The notes beneath the pieces are model-generated. The model saw only the letters and a program-made list of their open reading frames with translations. It made no database searches and was not told the origin of the DNA. Shown piece after piece: positions 52,453 to 61,142 of a DNA stretch of 64,000 nt. Each line of letters opens with the position of its first letter. Position 1 is the stretch's first letter. The position numbers and the translations under genes were made by a program. Source of the DNA: Arcobacter siniprincipis (GTDB taxonomy: Bacteria; Campylobacterota; Campylobacteria; Campylobacterales; Arcobacteraceae); contig NZ_CP182343.1 in NCBI RefSeq assembly GCF_048571125.1, forward strand, positions 558,001 through 622,000. The letters are read 5' to 3'.

Positions 52453-53702
52453 TTTTATCTGTATCTATTTTCTTAGTAACCTTGATATTTGTAATTTGGC
52501 AACCAAAGGGATTACAAATAGGAACAACAGCTGTAATTGGGGCAATAGTTGCATTAGTTTTACAAGTGGTTAGTTTAGATGATGTTTTAATAGTGACAGG
52601 AATTGTTTGGGATGCAACTTTAGCTTTTATAGGAATCATAATATTGTCTATGGTTCTTGATGAGATAGGGTTTTTTGAGTGGTGTGCAATCAAGATGGCA
52701 AAACTTTCAAAGGGAAATGGACATTTGATGTTTGTTTATGCCTTAGTTCTTGGTTCTTTTGTATCAGCATTATTTGCAAATGATGGAGCCGCACTTATTT
52801 TAACTCCTATTTTATTAGCAAAAATGAGAATTTTAAAGTTAAATGCAAAAACAATTTTAGCCTTTTTATTAGCTGGTGGTTTTATAAGTGATAGTGCTTC
52901 TTTACCTTTTGTATTTTCAAATCTTACAAATATAGTAACAGCAAACTATTTTAATATAGGTTTTATGCAATACCTATCAAATATGCTTATTCCATATCTT
53001 GTGAGTACTTTTGTTTCTATTATCGTTTTATGGTTAGTCTTACGAAATGATATTCCAAAAACAATAGATACAAGTTTACTTAAAAATCCAGATGAGGTAT
53101 TAAAAAATAAGATGTTATTTAAATTTTCTTGGTTTTTCTTAGCTTTACTTTTAGTTGGATATTTTATTGGTGATAGATATGATTTACCAATTTCACTTTT
53201 TGCCTTAGGAGGAGCATTGATATTTTTAGCAATTGCAAGTTATACAAAATCAGCAAAGGCTTGGCTTACAATAAAAACTGCACCTTGGCAGGTTGTCTGG
53301 TTTAGTATTGGACTATATATAGTTGTTTATGGTTTAAAAAATGCAGGACTTACTGATTATTTAACTTTAGTTTTAAAAGATTTAAGTACTCATAGTGATT
53401 TTGTAGCAGTGATGGGAACAGGATTTATTAGTGCCTTTTTAAGTGCAATTATGAATAATATGCCTACAGTTATGATAATGGATATTGCACTACATGATGT
53501 AGGAAATCAAACTTTAGCTTATGCGAATATTATAGGATGTAACTTAGGACCAAAGATGACACCATTTGGTTCCCTAGCAACTTTACTTTGGCTTCATGTT
53601 TTAAGTCAAAAGGGAGTTAAAATTGGATTTTGGCAATATAGTAAATTTGGGCTTATAGTAACGCCACCTGTACTATTTATAGTTTTATTAACACTAATAT
53701 AA
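52449..53702 (+). CDS. arsB: ArsB arsenite efflux transporter
   Basis: This 417-residue inner-membrane transporter has about twelve helices. Motifs of the ArsB/NhaD superfamily are FIGIIILSMVLDEIGFFEWC, ALFANDGAALILTPILLAKM (anion-site region) and IMNNMPTVMIMDIALHD, mirrored in the second half. It exports arsenite using proton-motive force. It is the second gene of the ars operon, 11 bp before arsC. The length matches the family (about 430). Confidence 0.95.
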   Translation: MILSVSIFLVTLIFVIWQPKGLQIGTTAVIGAIVALVLQVVSLDDVLIVTGIVWDATLAFIGIIILSMVLDEIGFFEWCAIKMAKLSKGNGHLMFVYALVLGSFVSALFANDGAALILTPILLAKMRILKLNAKTILAFLLAGGFISDSASLPFVFSNLTNIVTANYFNIGFMQYLSNMLIPYLVSTFVSIIVLWLVLRNDIPKTIDTSLLKNPDEVLKNKMLFKFSWFFLALLLVGYFIGDRYDLPISLFALGGALIFLAIASYTKSAKAWLTIKTAPWQVVWFSIGLYIVVYGLKNAGLTDYLTLVLKDLSTHSDFVAVMGTGFISAFLSAIMNNMPTVMIMDIALHDVGNQTLAYANIIGCNLGPKMTPFGSLATLLWLHVLSQKGVKIGFWQYSKFGLIVTPPVLFIVLLTLI

Positions 53703-53713
53703 AGGAAAAAATA

Positions 53714-54115
53714 ATGAATAAAAAAGTATTAATTTTGTGCACAGGAAATTCTTGTAGAAGTATAATCGCTGAAGCTTTGGTAAATAGTAAACTTGAAGGA
53801 ATCAGTGCTGATAGTTCTGGTGTAAAAGCTAGTGGAAAAGTTAATGTAAATGCAAAAAGACTATTAGAAGAAAAGGGAATTTGGAAAGATGAGTATCATT
53901 CAAAAACTTTAGATACAGTTATTGATAATGAGTATGATTTGATAGTTACTGTTTGTGATCATGCAAATGAAACTTGTCCTATGTTTCCAAAACCTATTAA
54001 AAAAATACATGTGGGTTTTGAAGATCCAGATGGAAAAGGTTTTGAAGCTTTTGAAAGTACTTTTAAAGAAATAGATGAGGTTTTATTACCTAAGATTATT
54101 GAGGCCTTGAAATAG
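53714..54115 (+). CDS. arsC: Arsenate reductase ArsC, low-molecular-weight phosphatase type
   Basis: This 133-residue enzyme has the phosphatase P-loop LCTGNSCRSIIAEAL near the start. The second-site cysteines lie in TVCDHANETCPMFP (residues about 76-90), the arrangement of thioredoxin-coupled ArsC. It reduces arsenate to arsenite for export by ArsB. The terminal region DPDGKGFEAFESTFKEIDEV is typical. It is followed directly by a permease gene starting on the next base. Confidence 0.96.
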   Translation: MNKKVLILCTGNSCRSIIAEALVNSKLEGISADSSGVKASGKVNVNAKRLLEEKGIWKDEYHSKTLDTVIDNEYDLIVTVCDHANETCPMFPKPIKKIHVGFEDPDGKGFEAFESTFKEIDEVLLPKIIEALK

Positions 54116-55075
54116 ATGTTTTATTATTGGGAAAAATTAGTTGATTTTTTTGTTTACAATTTTTTAGGTTTAGATAAAAATGAACATTTAGCAAATTCTC
54201 TACACTTTTTTATATTTGATACAATCAAAATATTTATATTATTAATAGTAATTATATTTGTAGTTTCATATTTAAGAACTTGGTTTAATGTAGAAAAAGT
54301 AAGAGCTTATCTGCAAGGTAAGTCAGAATTTTCAGGAAATATTTTAGCAAGTCTTTTTGGAATCATAACTCCCTTTTGTTCATGTAGTGCTATTCCACTT
54401 TTTTTAGGATTTATACAAGCAAGAATTCCTTTAGGTGTTACATTCTCTTTTTTAATATCAGCTCCATTAAATAATGAAGTTGCTATTGCTATGTTATTTG
54501 GCTTATTTGGTTGGAAAATAACAGCTATATATATTGGTTTTGGTTTAGTTGTCGCTATAGTTGGAGGTTTTGTAATAGGAAAACTAAATATGGAAAAATA
54601 TATTTTGCTTGATATAAAACCTATGGATGGATGTTGCGAAAATCTAACTATAAGTTTTGAAGCAAAACAGAGAGTAAAAGAGGCTTGGGATTATACTGTT
54701 GACATATTTAAAAAGATATATCTTTATGTGATAATAGGTGTTGGAATTGGAGCATTTATTCATGGATATATTCCAACTGATTTTATTGCAAAATATACAG
54801 GCGGAGATGCTTGGTATACTGTACCGCTAGCTGTAATTTTGGGAATCCCGATGTACTCAAGCGCAGCTGGGGTAATGCCTTTAGTTGAAGTTCTAACTTC
54901 AAAAGGTATGCTTTTAGGAAGTGCTTTAGCTTTTATGATGGCTGTTACTTCACTATCTTTACCAGAAGCTATGATACTAAAAAGAGTCTTACACACTAAA
55001 TTGATACTACTTTTTTTTAGTATTGTTGGTTTTGGGATAATTTTAGTTGGGTATGTTTTTAACAGTATCATCTAA
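54116..55075 (+). CDS. ArsP-type permease (PF03773-like)
   Basis: This 319-residue protein has about eight membrane helices. The segment ITPFCSCSAIPLFLGFIQAR is the PF03773 signature with a C-S-C site, and FLISAPLNNEVAIAMLFGLF follows; the symmetric half has GIPMYSSAAGVMPLVEVL. Family members include ArsP, known from Campylobacter to export trivalent organoarsenicals. A second cysteine pair (GCCENL) lies in the cytoplasmic loop. As the last ars gene it offers another efflux route; the exact arsenic species is not known. Confidence 0.88.
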   Translation: MFYYWEKLVDFFVYNFLGLDKNEHLANSLHFFIFDTIKIFILLIVIIFVVSYLRTWFNVEKVRAYLQGKSEFSGNILASLFGIITPFCSCSAIPLFLGFIQARIPLGVTFSFLISAPLNNEVAIAMLFGLFGWKITAIYIGFGLVVAIVGGFVIGKLNMEKYILLDIKPMDGCCENLTISFEAKQRVKEAWDYTVDIFKKIYLYVIIGVGIGAFIHGYIPTDFIAKYTGGDAWYTVPLAVILGIPMYSSAAGVMPLVEVLTSKGMLLGSALAFMMAVTSLSLPEAMILKRVLHTKLILLFFSIVGFGIILVGYVFNSII

Positions 55076-55139
55076 AAAGTTTAGTGATAAATAAGGCTAA
55101 TTATTGTTTAATATAACAATAATTACAAAAGGAACTAAT

Positions 55140-55568
55140 ATGGAGTGTGAATTTCCAACGGTTAATTCAAATAATGAAGAGATAAAAGAGATATTTAGTA
55201 ATACTAAAACAATAGCAATTGCAGGACTTTCTCCTGATACTAGTAAAGCTAGTAATATGGTTGCTAGGTATTTACAAAATGCTGGTTTTAAAATAGTACC
55301 AATTTATCCAAAAGAAGAGACTATATTAGGTGAAAAGGTTTATAGAAGTTTAGAAGAGATACCTTTTAAAATAGACATGGTTGATATATTTAGAAAACCA
55401 GTTGCAATAGCTTCTGTTGTAGATGCTTGCATAAAAAGAGGAGATATTGATACTGTATGGACCCAGTTGGGGCTTGTAAATAATGAAGCTGCTAAAAAAG
55501 CAGAAGAATCAGGTATGAAAGTAGTACAAAATAAATGTACTAAAATAGAGCACGCGGCTCTGTTTTAA
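55140..55568 (+). CDS. CoA-binding domain protein (YccU-like)
   Basis: The start at 55140 (MECEFPTVNSNN, 142 residues) has AAAAGGA upstream. A longer frame from 55104 lacks one. The Rossmann-like CoA-binding domain shows TIAIAGLSPDTSKASNMVAR, GFKIVPIYPKEETILGEKVY and MVDIFRKPVAIASVVDACIK. YccU-like proteins are small cytoplasmic proteins of unclear function. It lies 64 bp after the permease gene and overlaps the convergent kinase gene by 29 bp, so it may be independent of ars. Confidence 0.88.
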   Translation: MECEFPTVNSNNEEIKEIFSNTKTIAIAGLSPDTSKASNMVARYLQNAGFKIVPIYPKEETILGEKVYRSLEEIPFKIDMVDIFRKPVAIASVVDACIKRGDIDTVWTQLGLVNNEAAKKAEESGMKVVQNKCTKIEHAALF

Positions 55569-56865
55569 GTTTACTTAGATGTTTTAAGTGTGGATTGTTT
55601 AGCAATTCTATTATTGCAACAGTTCCACTTTTATCATCTGTTCTATTTTTTAATGTAATATTAGCACCTAAAGCATCAGCTGCATTTTTTGCTAAAAATA
55701 ATCCAAGTCCTGCACCACTTTCTTCCCCAAATCTCTTAAATGGAGCAAATAAATCCATAGATTCATCAATACCAATACCTTCATCAGTTATTGTTAATAC
55801 GGCTTTATCATTTATTCTATCTAGTACTATTGCTATACTTTTATCTACGGGTGTAAATTTAATAGCATTTTGCATAAAGTTTTGTAGTATTTGATTAAAT
55901 AGTGTAGGTTGAATAGAAGTATAAAAGTTATTTACACTTGCATAATATGTTATTGTTATTTTTTTCTCAGCACTTAACATTCTAAAGTCATTTGCTTTTC
56001 TTTTCATATATTGAACTAAATCTAACTCTTCTGCTTTTTCAAATTGAGCACCTTCTTGTCTACCTATATCTAAAATAGATGAAATCATTTTATTCATATC
56101 ATTTATTTGTTGTATATTTAGTTTTAAAGTTTCTTGATATTTTTCTGGTTCTCTTTGTTTCATAAGAGTTACTTCATTTTTTAATTTCATAACAGCAAGA
56201 GGAGTTTTGAGCTCATGGGCAGCACCAACAAAAAGTTCTTTTTTAAACATAACAAAAGTCTGTATTCTATTTGTAAGTTTATTAATAGAGTTTGCCAATG
56301 GATGAAATTCTATTGGTAGTCCATTTTTATCTATTTTTGTTAAATAGTTTTCATTCATATTTGATAATTTATCAGTTATTTGAATAATTGGTCTTAAAAG
56401 GGTCTTAGATACTGTAAATGCATATAAAACAACCATAATCAATCCACCAATAGAGAGTAATATTACATTATTAAATATCTTATTAAGCATTGAGATTGCA
56501 TAGTCAACATTTTTTATTATTTTGATAAATTTGTGATTTTTAAGATCAAATGGATATAAGATTTCAATATAATATTTATCATCTTGTCGATAATCTTTGT
56601 ATTTAACTTCTGTAAGATCTTCTATCGTAACAATATCTACAATAATTCCAGAGTTTGTAATAATATTAAAGTTATCTTCTGTTTGTTCGTTATTGACACT
56701 TATTTGGTAGATGATTTTGGCATCATTGAAAAGACTTTCTTTGATGCCTTCATAAATTGTAGCTTTTGTATAACCGTAAAATAAAAATGAAAGGGTGATT
56801 ATAAAAAGTGAAGTAGCAATTATAAGTTTTTGATAAAATTGCTTATAAATGCTTTTGAAATTCAC
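55540..56865 (-). CDS. Sensor histidine kinase
   Basis: This 441-residue inner-membrane kinase starts with GTG. Membrane helices lie near residues 12-30 and 130-152, with a periplasmic sensor between, then a HAMP-like linker. The phospho-acceptor box is FVGAAHELKTPLAVMKLKNE near 215. ATP-binding motifs are LQNFMQNAIKFT (N box), DEGIGID (G1) and GAGLGLFLAK (G2). The partner regulator gene lies 17 bp upstream. The signal is unknown. The last 29 bp overlap the convergent CoA-binding gene. Confidence 0.93.
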   Translation of the reverse strand: MNFKSIYKQFYQKLIIATSLFIITLSFLFYGYTKATIYEGIKESLFNDAKIIYQISVNNEQTEDNFNIITNSGIIVDIVTIEDLTEVKYKDYRQDDKYYIEILYPFDLKNHKFIKIIKNVDYAISMLNKIFNNVILLSIGGLIMVVLYAFTVSKTLLRPIIQITDKLSNMNENYLTKIDKNGLPIEFHPLANSINKLTNRIQTFVMFKKELFVGAAHELKTPLAVMKLKNEVTLMKQREPEKYQETLKLNIQQINDMNKMISSILDIGRQEGAQFEKAEELDLVQYMKRKANDFRMLSAEKKITITYYASVNNFYTSIQPTLFNQILQNFMQNAIKFTPVDKSIAIVLDRINDKAVLTITDEGIGIDESMDLFAPFKRFGEESGAGLGLFLAKNAADALGANITLKNRTDDKSGTVAIIELLNNPHLKHLSKLKTEPRALF

Positions 56866-56882
56866 TTTTTAATTCTCTTTAA

Positions 56883-57569
56883 TTAAGCTGTAGGTTCGTC
56901 ATCAGTATTTGGATAACAGAATCTATAACCTCTTCTTCTTATTGTTTCAATTGTAGAGATATTTAATGGTTTGTCCATTTTTTGTCTAATTTGATTGATT
57001 GCAACTTCAATAACATTTGGAGTAACTAATTCTGGTTCTTCCCAAATAGCATCAAGTAATTGTTCTTTTGAAACAATTTGATCTCTATGTCTTGCTAAGT
57101 GAGTTAATACTTCAAAAGGTTTACCTTTTAATTCAATCTCTTCACCAGCATAAAGAATTTTTTCTTCATCAGGATTGATTGATAATTCATCAATTTCAAT
57201 TATATTTGTTCCACCAAATCTTAATCTTGCTTCAATTCTTGCAAGTAAGATATCAAAATCAAATGGTTTTTTAATATAATCATCAGCACCTGCTTTTAAT
57301 GCTTCGATTTCACTATCTTTATCATCTCTTGCTGAGATAATAACAACTGCTGTTCTGCTACTTCTGTTTTTAACAATTTTACATAACTCAATTCCATCAC
57401 CATCTGGTAACATCCAGTCTGTTAATATTAAGTCATAATTTCTGATATCTATAAAATATTCTGCATCTTTATAGTTTTCTGCTGAGTCAACTTGATAACC
57501 AAAATCAGTCAAGCCCTCTTGCAGTGTTCTGTTAAGCGTAATTTCATCTTCGATAATTAAAATTCTCAT
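56883..57569 (-). CDS. OmpR-type response regulator
   Basis: This 228-residue protein has a receiver domain with LIIEDE at the start, the phospho-acceptor in DLILTDWMLPDGDG (near residue 53) and the conserved lysine in YIKKPFDFDILLARIEARL. A winged-helix DNA-binding domain spans about 130-225 (ELKGKPFEVLTHLARHRDQI, TPNVIEVAINQIRQKMDKPL). It is transcribed ahead of its kinase. A 16 bp palindrome 22 bp upstream may be an autoregulatory site. The regulon is unknown. Confidence 0.95.
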   Translation of the reverse strand: MRILIIEDEITLNRTLQEGLTDFGYQVDSAENYKDAEYFIDIRNYDLILTDWMLPDGDGIELCKIVKNRSSRTAVVIISARDDKDSEIEALKAGADDYIKKPFDFDILLARIEARLRFGGTNIIEIDELSINPDEEKILYAGEEIELKGKPFEVLTHLARHRDQIVSKEQLLDAIWEEPELVTPNVIEVAINQIRQKMDKPLNISTIETIRRRGYRFCYPNTDDEPTA

Positions 57570-57591
57570 TTATGTCCCTTACTTTCTTATG

Positions 57592-57607
57592 TTAAACTTA
57601 AGTTTAA
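57592..57607. promoter_or_regulatory. Palindrome upstream of the response regulator gene
   Basis: TTAAACTTAAGTTTAA is a perfect 16 bp palindrome 22 bp before the regulator start. TTAAG-type half-sites are plausible targets for an OmpR-type dimer, so autoregulation is possible. Confidence 0.4.
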
Positions 57608-57768
57608 TTTAATTTTCGCGAATTATATCATAAATAATTTCAAATTTAAAGGGTTTTTAAGGAAAATTACTAAATTTCTTTTTAGGGCACATATATATGA
57701 TGGGTCATTAACTATATATTAATAAAAAATTGGTAAAATATCTTTTATAACTAATTTAAGGATTTTAT

Positions 57769-58578
57769 ATGAGAAAAACGATTTTAAGTATTGTTACAGC
57801 TTTCGCATTGACAGCTACAACATTAAGTGCAGCTGAAACTTTCGCATCTGTTAATGGTGAAGATGTAACAACACAAGATGTTGCGCAACTTTTAAGAGGA
57901 CAAAATGTTCAATTTGAAAATCTTCCAAAAGAGACAAAAGATAAAGTTATTAGTCAATTAATTGAAAAAAAACTATTAACACAAAAAGCTGTTAAAAGTG
58001 GTATAGAAAAAGATGAAAAATATAAAGATGCATTGTCAAAAATTAAAGAAGACTTAGCATTAGAATTATGGATGCAAAAAGAGTATTCAAAAGTAAAAGC
58101 AACTGATGCAGAAGAAAAAAGTTTTTATGATAAGAACAAAGAGAAGTTCAAAACACCTGATACTTTAGAAGCTAGTCATATTTTAGTTAAAACTGAAAAA
58201 GAAGCTAATGATGTTATTGCAAAACTAAATATTGCAAAAAATAAAAAAGGTTCGTTTGAAGAGTTAGCAAAAAAATTCTCAATAGGACCAACAAAAACAA
58301 AAGGTGGATATTTAGGAAAATTCCAAGCTAAACAAATGGTACCTGAGTTTTCAGAAGCTGCTTTAAAGTTAAAAAAAGGAGAATACACTAAAAAACCAGT
58401 TAAAACTCAATTTGGTTATCATGTAATTTATTTAGAGAACAAAGAAATCTCAAAAGTGTTACCTTTTGATAAAGTAAAAGATAACATAGAAAAATTAATT
58501 GTTCAAGAAAAATATGCCAAAATTATAAAAGAAGAAGTTGCAAAACTTAAAAAAGATGCAAAAATAATTATTAAGTAA
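57769..58578 (+). CDS. PEB4-like periplasmic peptidyl-prolyl isomerase / chaperone
   Basis: This 269-residue protein has a signal peptide (SIVTAFALTATTLSAAETF). A SurA-like helical chaperone segment (about 25-125) is followed by a parvulin domain at about 130-230 (LEASHILVKTEKEANDVIAK, FSIGPTKTKGGYLGKFQAKQ, KTQFGYHVIYLENK) and a C-terminal helix. This is the architecture of Campylobacter PEB4 (Cj0596) and H. pylori HP0175. It helps outer-membrane protein assembly. The aldolase gene 13 bp downstream on the same strand is also next to peb4 in Campylobacter. Confidence 0.93.
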   Translation: MRKTILSIVTAFALTATTLSAAETFASVNGEDVTTQDVAQLLRGQNVQFENLPKETKDKVISQLIEKKLLTQKAVKSGIEKDEKYKDALSKIKEDLALELWMQKEYSKVKATDAEEKSFYDKNKEKFKTPDTLEASHILVKTEKEANDVIAKLNIAKNKKGSFEELAKKFSIGPTKTKGGYLGKFQAKQMVPEFSEAALKLKKGEYTKKPVKTQFGYHVIYLENKEISKVLPFDKVKDNIEKLIVQEKYAKIIKEEVAKLKKDAKIIIK

Positions 58579-58591
58579 TAGGAGAAAAAAT

Positions 58592-59659
58592 TTGTCAGTT
58601 TTAGATATTGTTAAGCCTGGTGTTTTAAGTGGTAGTGAAGCACATAAACTTTTTGAATATGCAAAAGAGAACTCTTTTGCAATACCTGCTGTTAATGTTG
58701 TAGGTACAGATTCAGTAAATGCTGTTTTAGAAGCTGCTGCAAAAGTTAATTCACCAATTATTATTCAGTTCTCAAATGGTGGAGCTGAATTTTTTGCTGG
58801 TAAAGGTTTAAAAGATAATAATGCAGGAATATATGGTGCTATTTCAGGAGCTATGCATGTTCATGCTCTAGCAGAAGCATATAAAGTACCTGTTATTTTG
58901 CATACAGATCATGCTGCTAGAAAACTTTTGCCTTGGATTGATGGTTTAATTGAGGCTGGCGAGTCATTTTATTCAAAACATGGAAGACCTCTTTTTACTT
59001 CCCATATGCTAGATCTTTCTGAAGAGAGCTTAGAAGAAAACATTAACACTTGTGTTAAATATTTTAAAAGAATGAAAACTATTGATATGATGATTGAAAT
59101 AGAACTTGGAATTACTGGTGGTGAAGAAGATGGTGTTGATAATAGTGATGTTGATAATGCTCTACTTTATACGCAACCAGAAGAAGTGTGTTATGCCTAT
59201 GAGCAATTAAAAGAGGTATCACCTCATTTTACTATTGCTGCATCTTTTGGCAATGTTCATGGTGTTTATAAACCAGGGAATGTTATGTTAAGTCCTAAAA
59301 TCTTAGATAACTCTCAAAAATACATTTCTGAAAAATTTAATCTTCCTGCTAAATCTGTAAACTTTGTATTTCATGGTGGATCTGGTTCTTCTTTAGAGGA
59401 AATAAGAGAAGCTATTGAATATGGTGTAATTAAAATGAATATTGATACAGATACTCAATGGGCTTTTTGGAATGGTGTACGAGCATTTGAAGCTAAAAAC
59501 CATGACTATCTACAAGGACAAATTGGTAACCCAGATGGGGAAGATAAACCAAACAAATCTTATTATGATCCAAGAAAATGGTTAAGAGCTGGAATGGAAT
59601 CAATGATAGCAAGATTAGAAATTGCATACACAGATTTGAAAGCTTTAAACAAAAACTAA
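58592..59659 (+). CDS. fba: Class II fructose-bisphosphate aldolase
   Basis: This 355-residue zinc enzyme interconverts fructose-1,6-bisphosphate with dihydroxyacetone phosphate and glyceraldehyde-3-phosphate. It starts with TTG at 58592, with AGGAGA eight bases upstream. Zinc and catalytic motifs are VILHTDHAARK, EIELGITGGEEDGVDNSD, ASFGNVHGVYKPG and FVFHGGSGSS. The length fits class IIA enzymes. It follows the PEB4-like gene by 13 bp and probably shares its transcript. In campylobacteria it mainly serves gluconeogenesis. Confidence 0.97.
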   Translation: MSVLDIVKPGVLSGSEAHKLFEYAKENSFAIPAVNVVGTDSVNAVLEAAAKVNSPIIIQFSNGGAEFFAGKGLKDNNAGIYGAISGAMHVHALAEAYKVPVILHTDHAARKLLPWIDGLIEAGESFYSKHGRPLFTSHMLDLSEESLEENINTCVKYFKRMKTIDMMIEIELGITGGEEDGVDNSDVDNALLYTQPEEVCYAYEQLKEVSPHFTIAASFGNVHGVYKPGNVMLSPKILDNSQKYISEKFNLPAKSVNFVFHGGSGSSLEEIREAIEYGVIKMNIDTDTQWAFWNGVRAFEAKNHDYLQGQIGNPDGEDKPNKSYYDPRKWLRAGMESMIARLEIAYTDLKALNKN

Positions 59660-59671
59660 TGTATAAAAATA

Positions 59672-59677
59672 TATAAT
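59672..59677 (+). promoter_or_regulatory. Probable -10 box of tRNA-Leu
   Basis: TATAAT lies 30 bp before the tRNA. Transcription from here would start near the left arm of the inverted repeat at 59680, giving a short leader hairpin. Confidence 0.45.
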
Positions 59678-59679
59678 CC

Positions 59680-59703
59680 CAAGCTAGTTTACAGACTAGC
59701 TTG
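59680..59703. repeat. Inverted repeat directly before tRNA-Leu
   Basis: CAAGCTAGT and ACTAGCTTG (9 bp each, 6-base loop TTACAG) end three bases before the tRNA. With no T-run it is a poor terminator for fba. It may be a leader hairpin for tRNA 5' processing. Confidence 0.6.
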
Positions 59704-59706
59704 TGT

Positions 59707-59791
59707 GCCGCTATGGTGAAACTGGTAAACACGCCGGATTCAAAATCCGGTGACCTCGGTCTTGTCGGTTCAAGTCCGACTAGCGGTACCA
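59707..59791 (+). tRNA. tRNA-Leu (anticodon CAA)
   Basis: This 85-base tRNA has the acceptor arms GCCGCTA and TAGCGGT, with discriminator A and an encoded CCA. The anticodon stem-loop is CCGGA-TTCAAAA-TCCGG, with anticodon CAA for the UUG codon. A long variable arm (class II tRNA) and the T-arm GTCGG-TTCAAGT-CCGAC complete it. tRNA-Leu genes are frequent integration sites, and the accessory operon starts just downstream. Confidence 0.97.
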
Positions 59792-59942
59792 CCACACTTT
59801 GAAAAACTTCAATAAACTTTATTTCTATCCTTAGGACACAATTTAAGGACACAAATTACAAAAAACTTATTATTCTTTATTTATATAAACTATATTTCTT
59901 ATAATTATTCATAATATGTCAATTTATTTTAAACTTAATCAA
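59792..59942. other. Non-coding junction between tRNA-Leu and the accessory operon
   Basis: This 151 bp stretch has no gene. It holds a 13 bp-period direct repeat (AGGACACAA at 59833-59841 and 59846-59854) about 42 bp after the tRNA. It could be a remnant attachment site of an integrated element. No integrase gene is present on this side. An exact second copy of the tRNA 3' end was not seen inside the window. Confidence 0.45.
59833..59854 (+). repeat. Direct repeat AGGACACAA with 13 bp period
   Basis: Two exact 9-mers, with similar flanking AATTTA/AAATTA bases, sit in the tRNA-proximal junction. Short direct repeats beside tRNA genes can be arm-type integrase sites; that role is inferred. 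Confidence 0.45.
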
Positions 59943-61142
59943 TCAACTTAATGTTTTTTTTACACTTTTTGCTAATGCGAATGATAACAAAGGAGGAACA
60001 GCATTTCCTACTTGAACATACGTCTGTTGTTGATTCCCAATAAATACAAAATCATCTGGAAAAGACTGAAGTCGAGCTGCTTCACGAACGGAAAGAGTTC
60101 GTAATTCTTCTGGATGAATATACATATATCCATCCATACCTATGTGTGCAATAACAGTCCATGATGGATTTGTATTAACTAGTTTTTTTAATCTATCCTT
60201 GAAAATATCTTCCCTAAATGGTAATATTTGCCTAACTTCTCTAGGTAAATCCATATATATGTCACCTTCTTTCATATATGAAAAAACTTTTTTAGCCCTT
60301 TCATTAGACATTCTACAAATATTATTTTTAACTGTTTTTTTAGTATTCTTTCTCATCAACTTTTGATAAGAATTTAAATTATCATGATATGCGTATTCAC
60401 ATTCATCTATACGCCAATTATCAGTTATTTTTGGTAAATCGGATAGAGCAGTTTTAATGTTTGTATATAATGGTAAACTTGTATGATTAAGTTCTTTTGC
60501 TTTTTCAAAAGTACTAATACTTCTCGTGCTTAAAGATTCGTCATAAAAATGCGTAGCTTCTGGATATTTAAAATCAAACCCTTTTTTCACTGCTACCAAC
60601 ATCATTCTCTTTCTTATTTGAGGTACACCATAAAATACAGAATTTAATACTTGTGTTGGTTCAACTATTTCATATTCAGGTAAATCATTTGCTATTATTT
60701 CCTTAACTCTTTTAAAAGTTTCACCTTTATATTTAGTCATAAAAGTTGGAACATTTTCTATTATAAATACTTTAGGTTGAAAATATTTAACAAATTTTAA
60801 ATAATCCATAAAAAGTTCATTTCTTGGGTCATCAGTAATATCTCTATCATGTATTCTATTAATTGATTGAATTTTCGCATGACCAATAGTAGAAAATGTA
60901 GGACATGGTGGCCCGCCAATTATTACATCTACTTTTTGATTATTTATAATTTCATGAAACTCTTCAGGCTCTATAGTTCTTATATCACGACAAATTGAAG
61001 TTGAATTAGGAAAATTAAAAGAGTGAGTATCAACCGCTGCCTGTACATTATCTATACCACCTACACATTGAAATCCTGCCATTTCAAAACCTTTAGCAAA
61101 ACCTCCTGCTCCACAAAATAAATCTATGAAATTATATTTCAC
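59943..61142 (-). CDS. DNA (cytosine-5-)-methyltransferase
   Basis: This 399-residue m5C methyltransferase has all core motifs in order: I (FIDLFCGAGGFAKGFEMAGF), IV (VIIGGPPCPTFSTIG, catalytic Cys), VI (FIENVPTF), VIII (VPQIRKRMMLVAVK) and X (YVQVGNAVPPLL). The variable target-recognition region lies at about 210-330. It starts with GTG, and GTGA overlaps the stop of the gene before it. It is the last gene of the accessory operon. It may protect self DNA from a nuclease of the same operon; no standard restriction enzyme is recognised beside it. Confidence 0.95.
   Translation of the reverse strand: MKYNFIDLFCGAGGFAKGFEMAGFQCVGGIDNVQAAVDTHSFNFPNSTSICRDIRTIEPEEFHEIINNQKVDVIIGGPPCPTFSTIGHAKIQSINRIHDRDITDDPRNELFMDYLKFVKYFQPKVFIIENVPTFMTKYKGETFKRVKEIIANDLPEYEIVEPTQVLNSVFYGVPQIRKRMMLVAVKKGFDFKYPEATHFYDESLSTRSISTFEKAKELNHTSLPLYTNIKTALSDLPKITDNWRIDECEYAYHDNLNSYQKLMRKNTKKTVKNNICRMSNERAKKVFSYMKEGDIYMDLPREVRQILPFREDIFKDRLKKLVNTNPSWTVIAHIGMDGYMYIHPEELRTLSVREAARLQSFPDDFVFIGNQQQTYVQVGNAVPPLLSFALAKSVKKTLS

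Noticed and set aside
59493..59852. A 119-residue minus-strand reading frame across tRNA-Leu containing VGLEPTRPRSPDFESG
   Set aside because: This is the antisense translation of the tRNA and the fba 3' end, a well-known spurious protein. It is not a gene.
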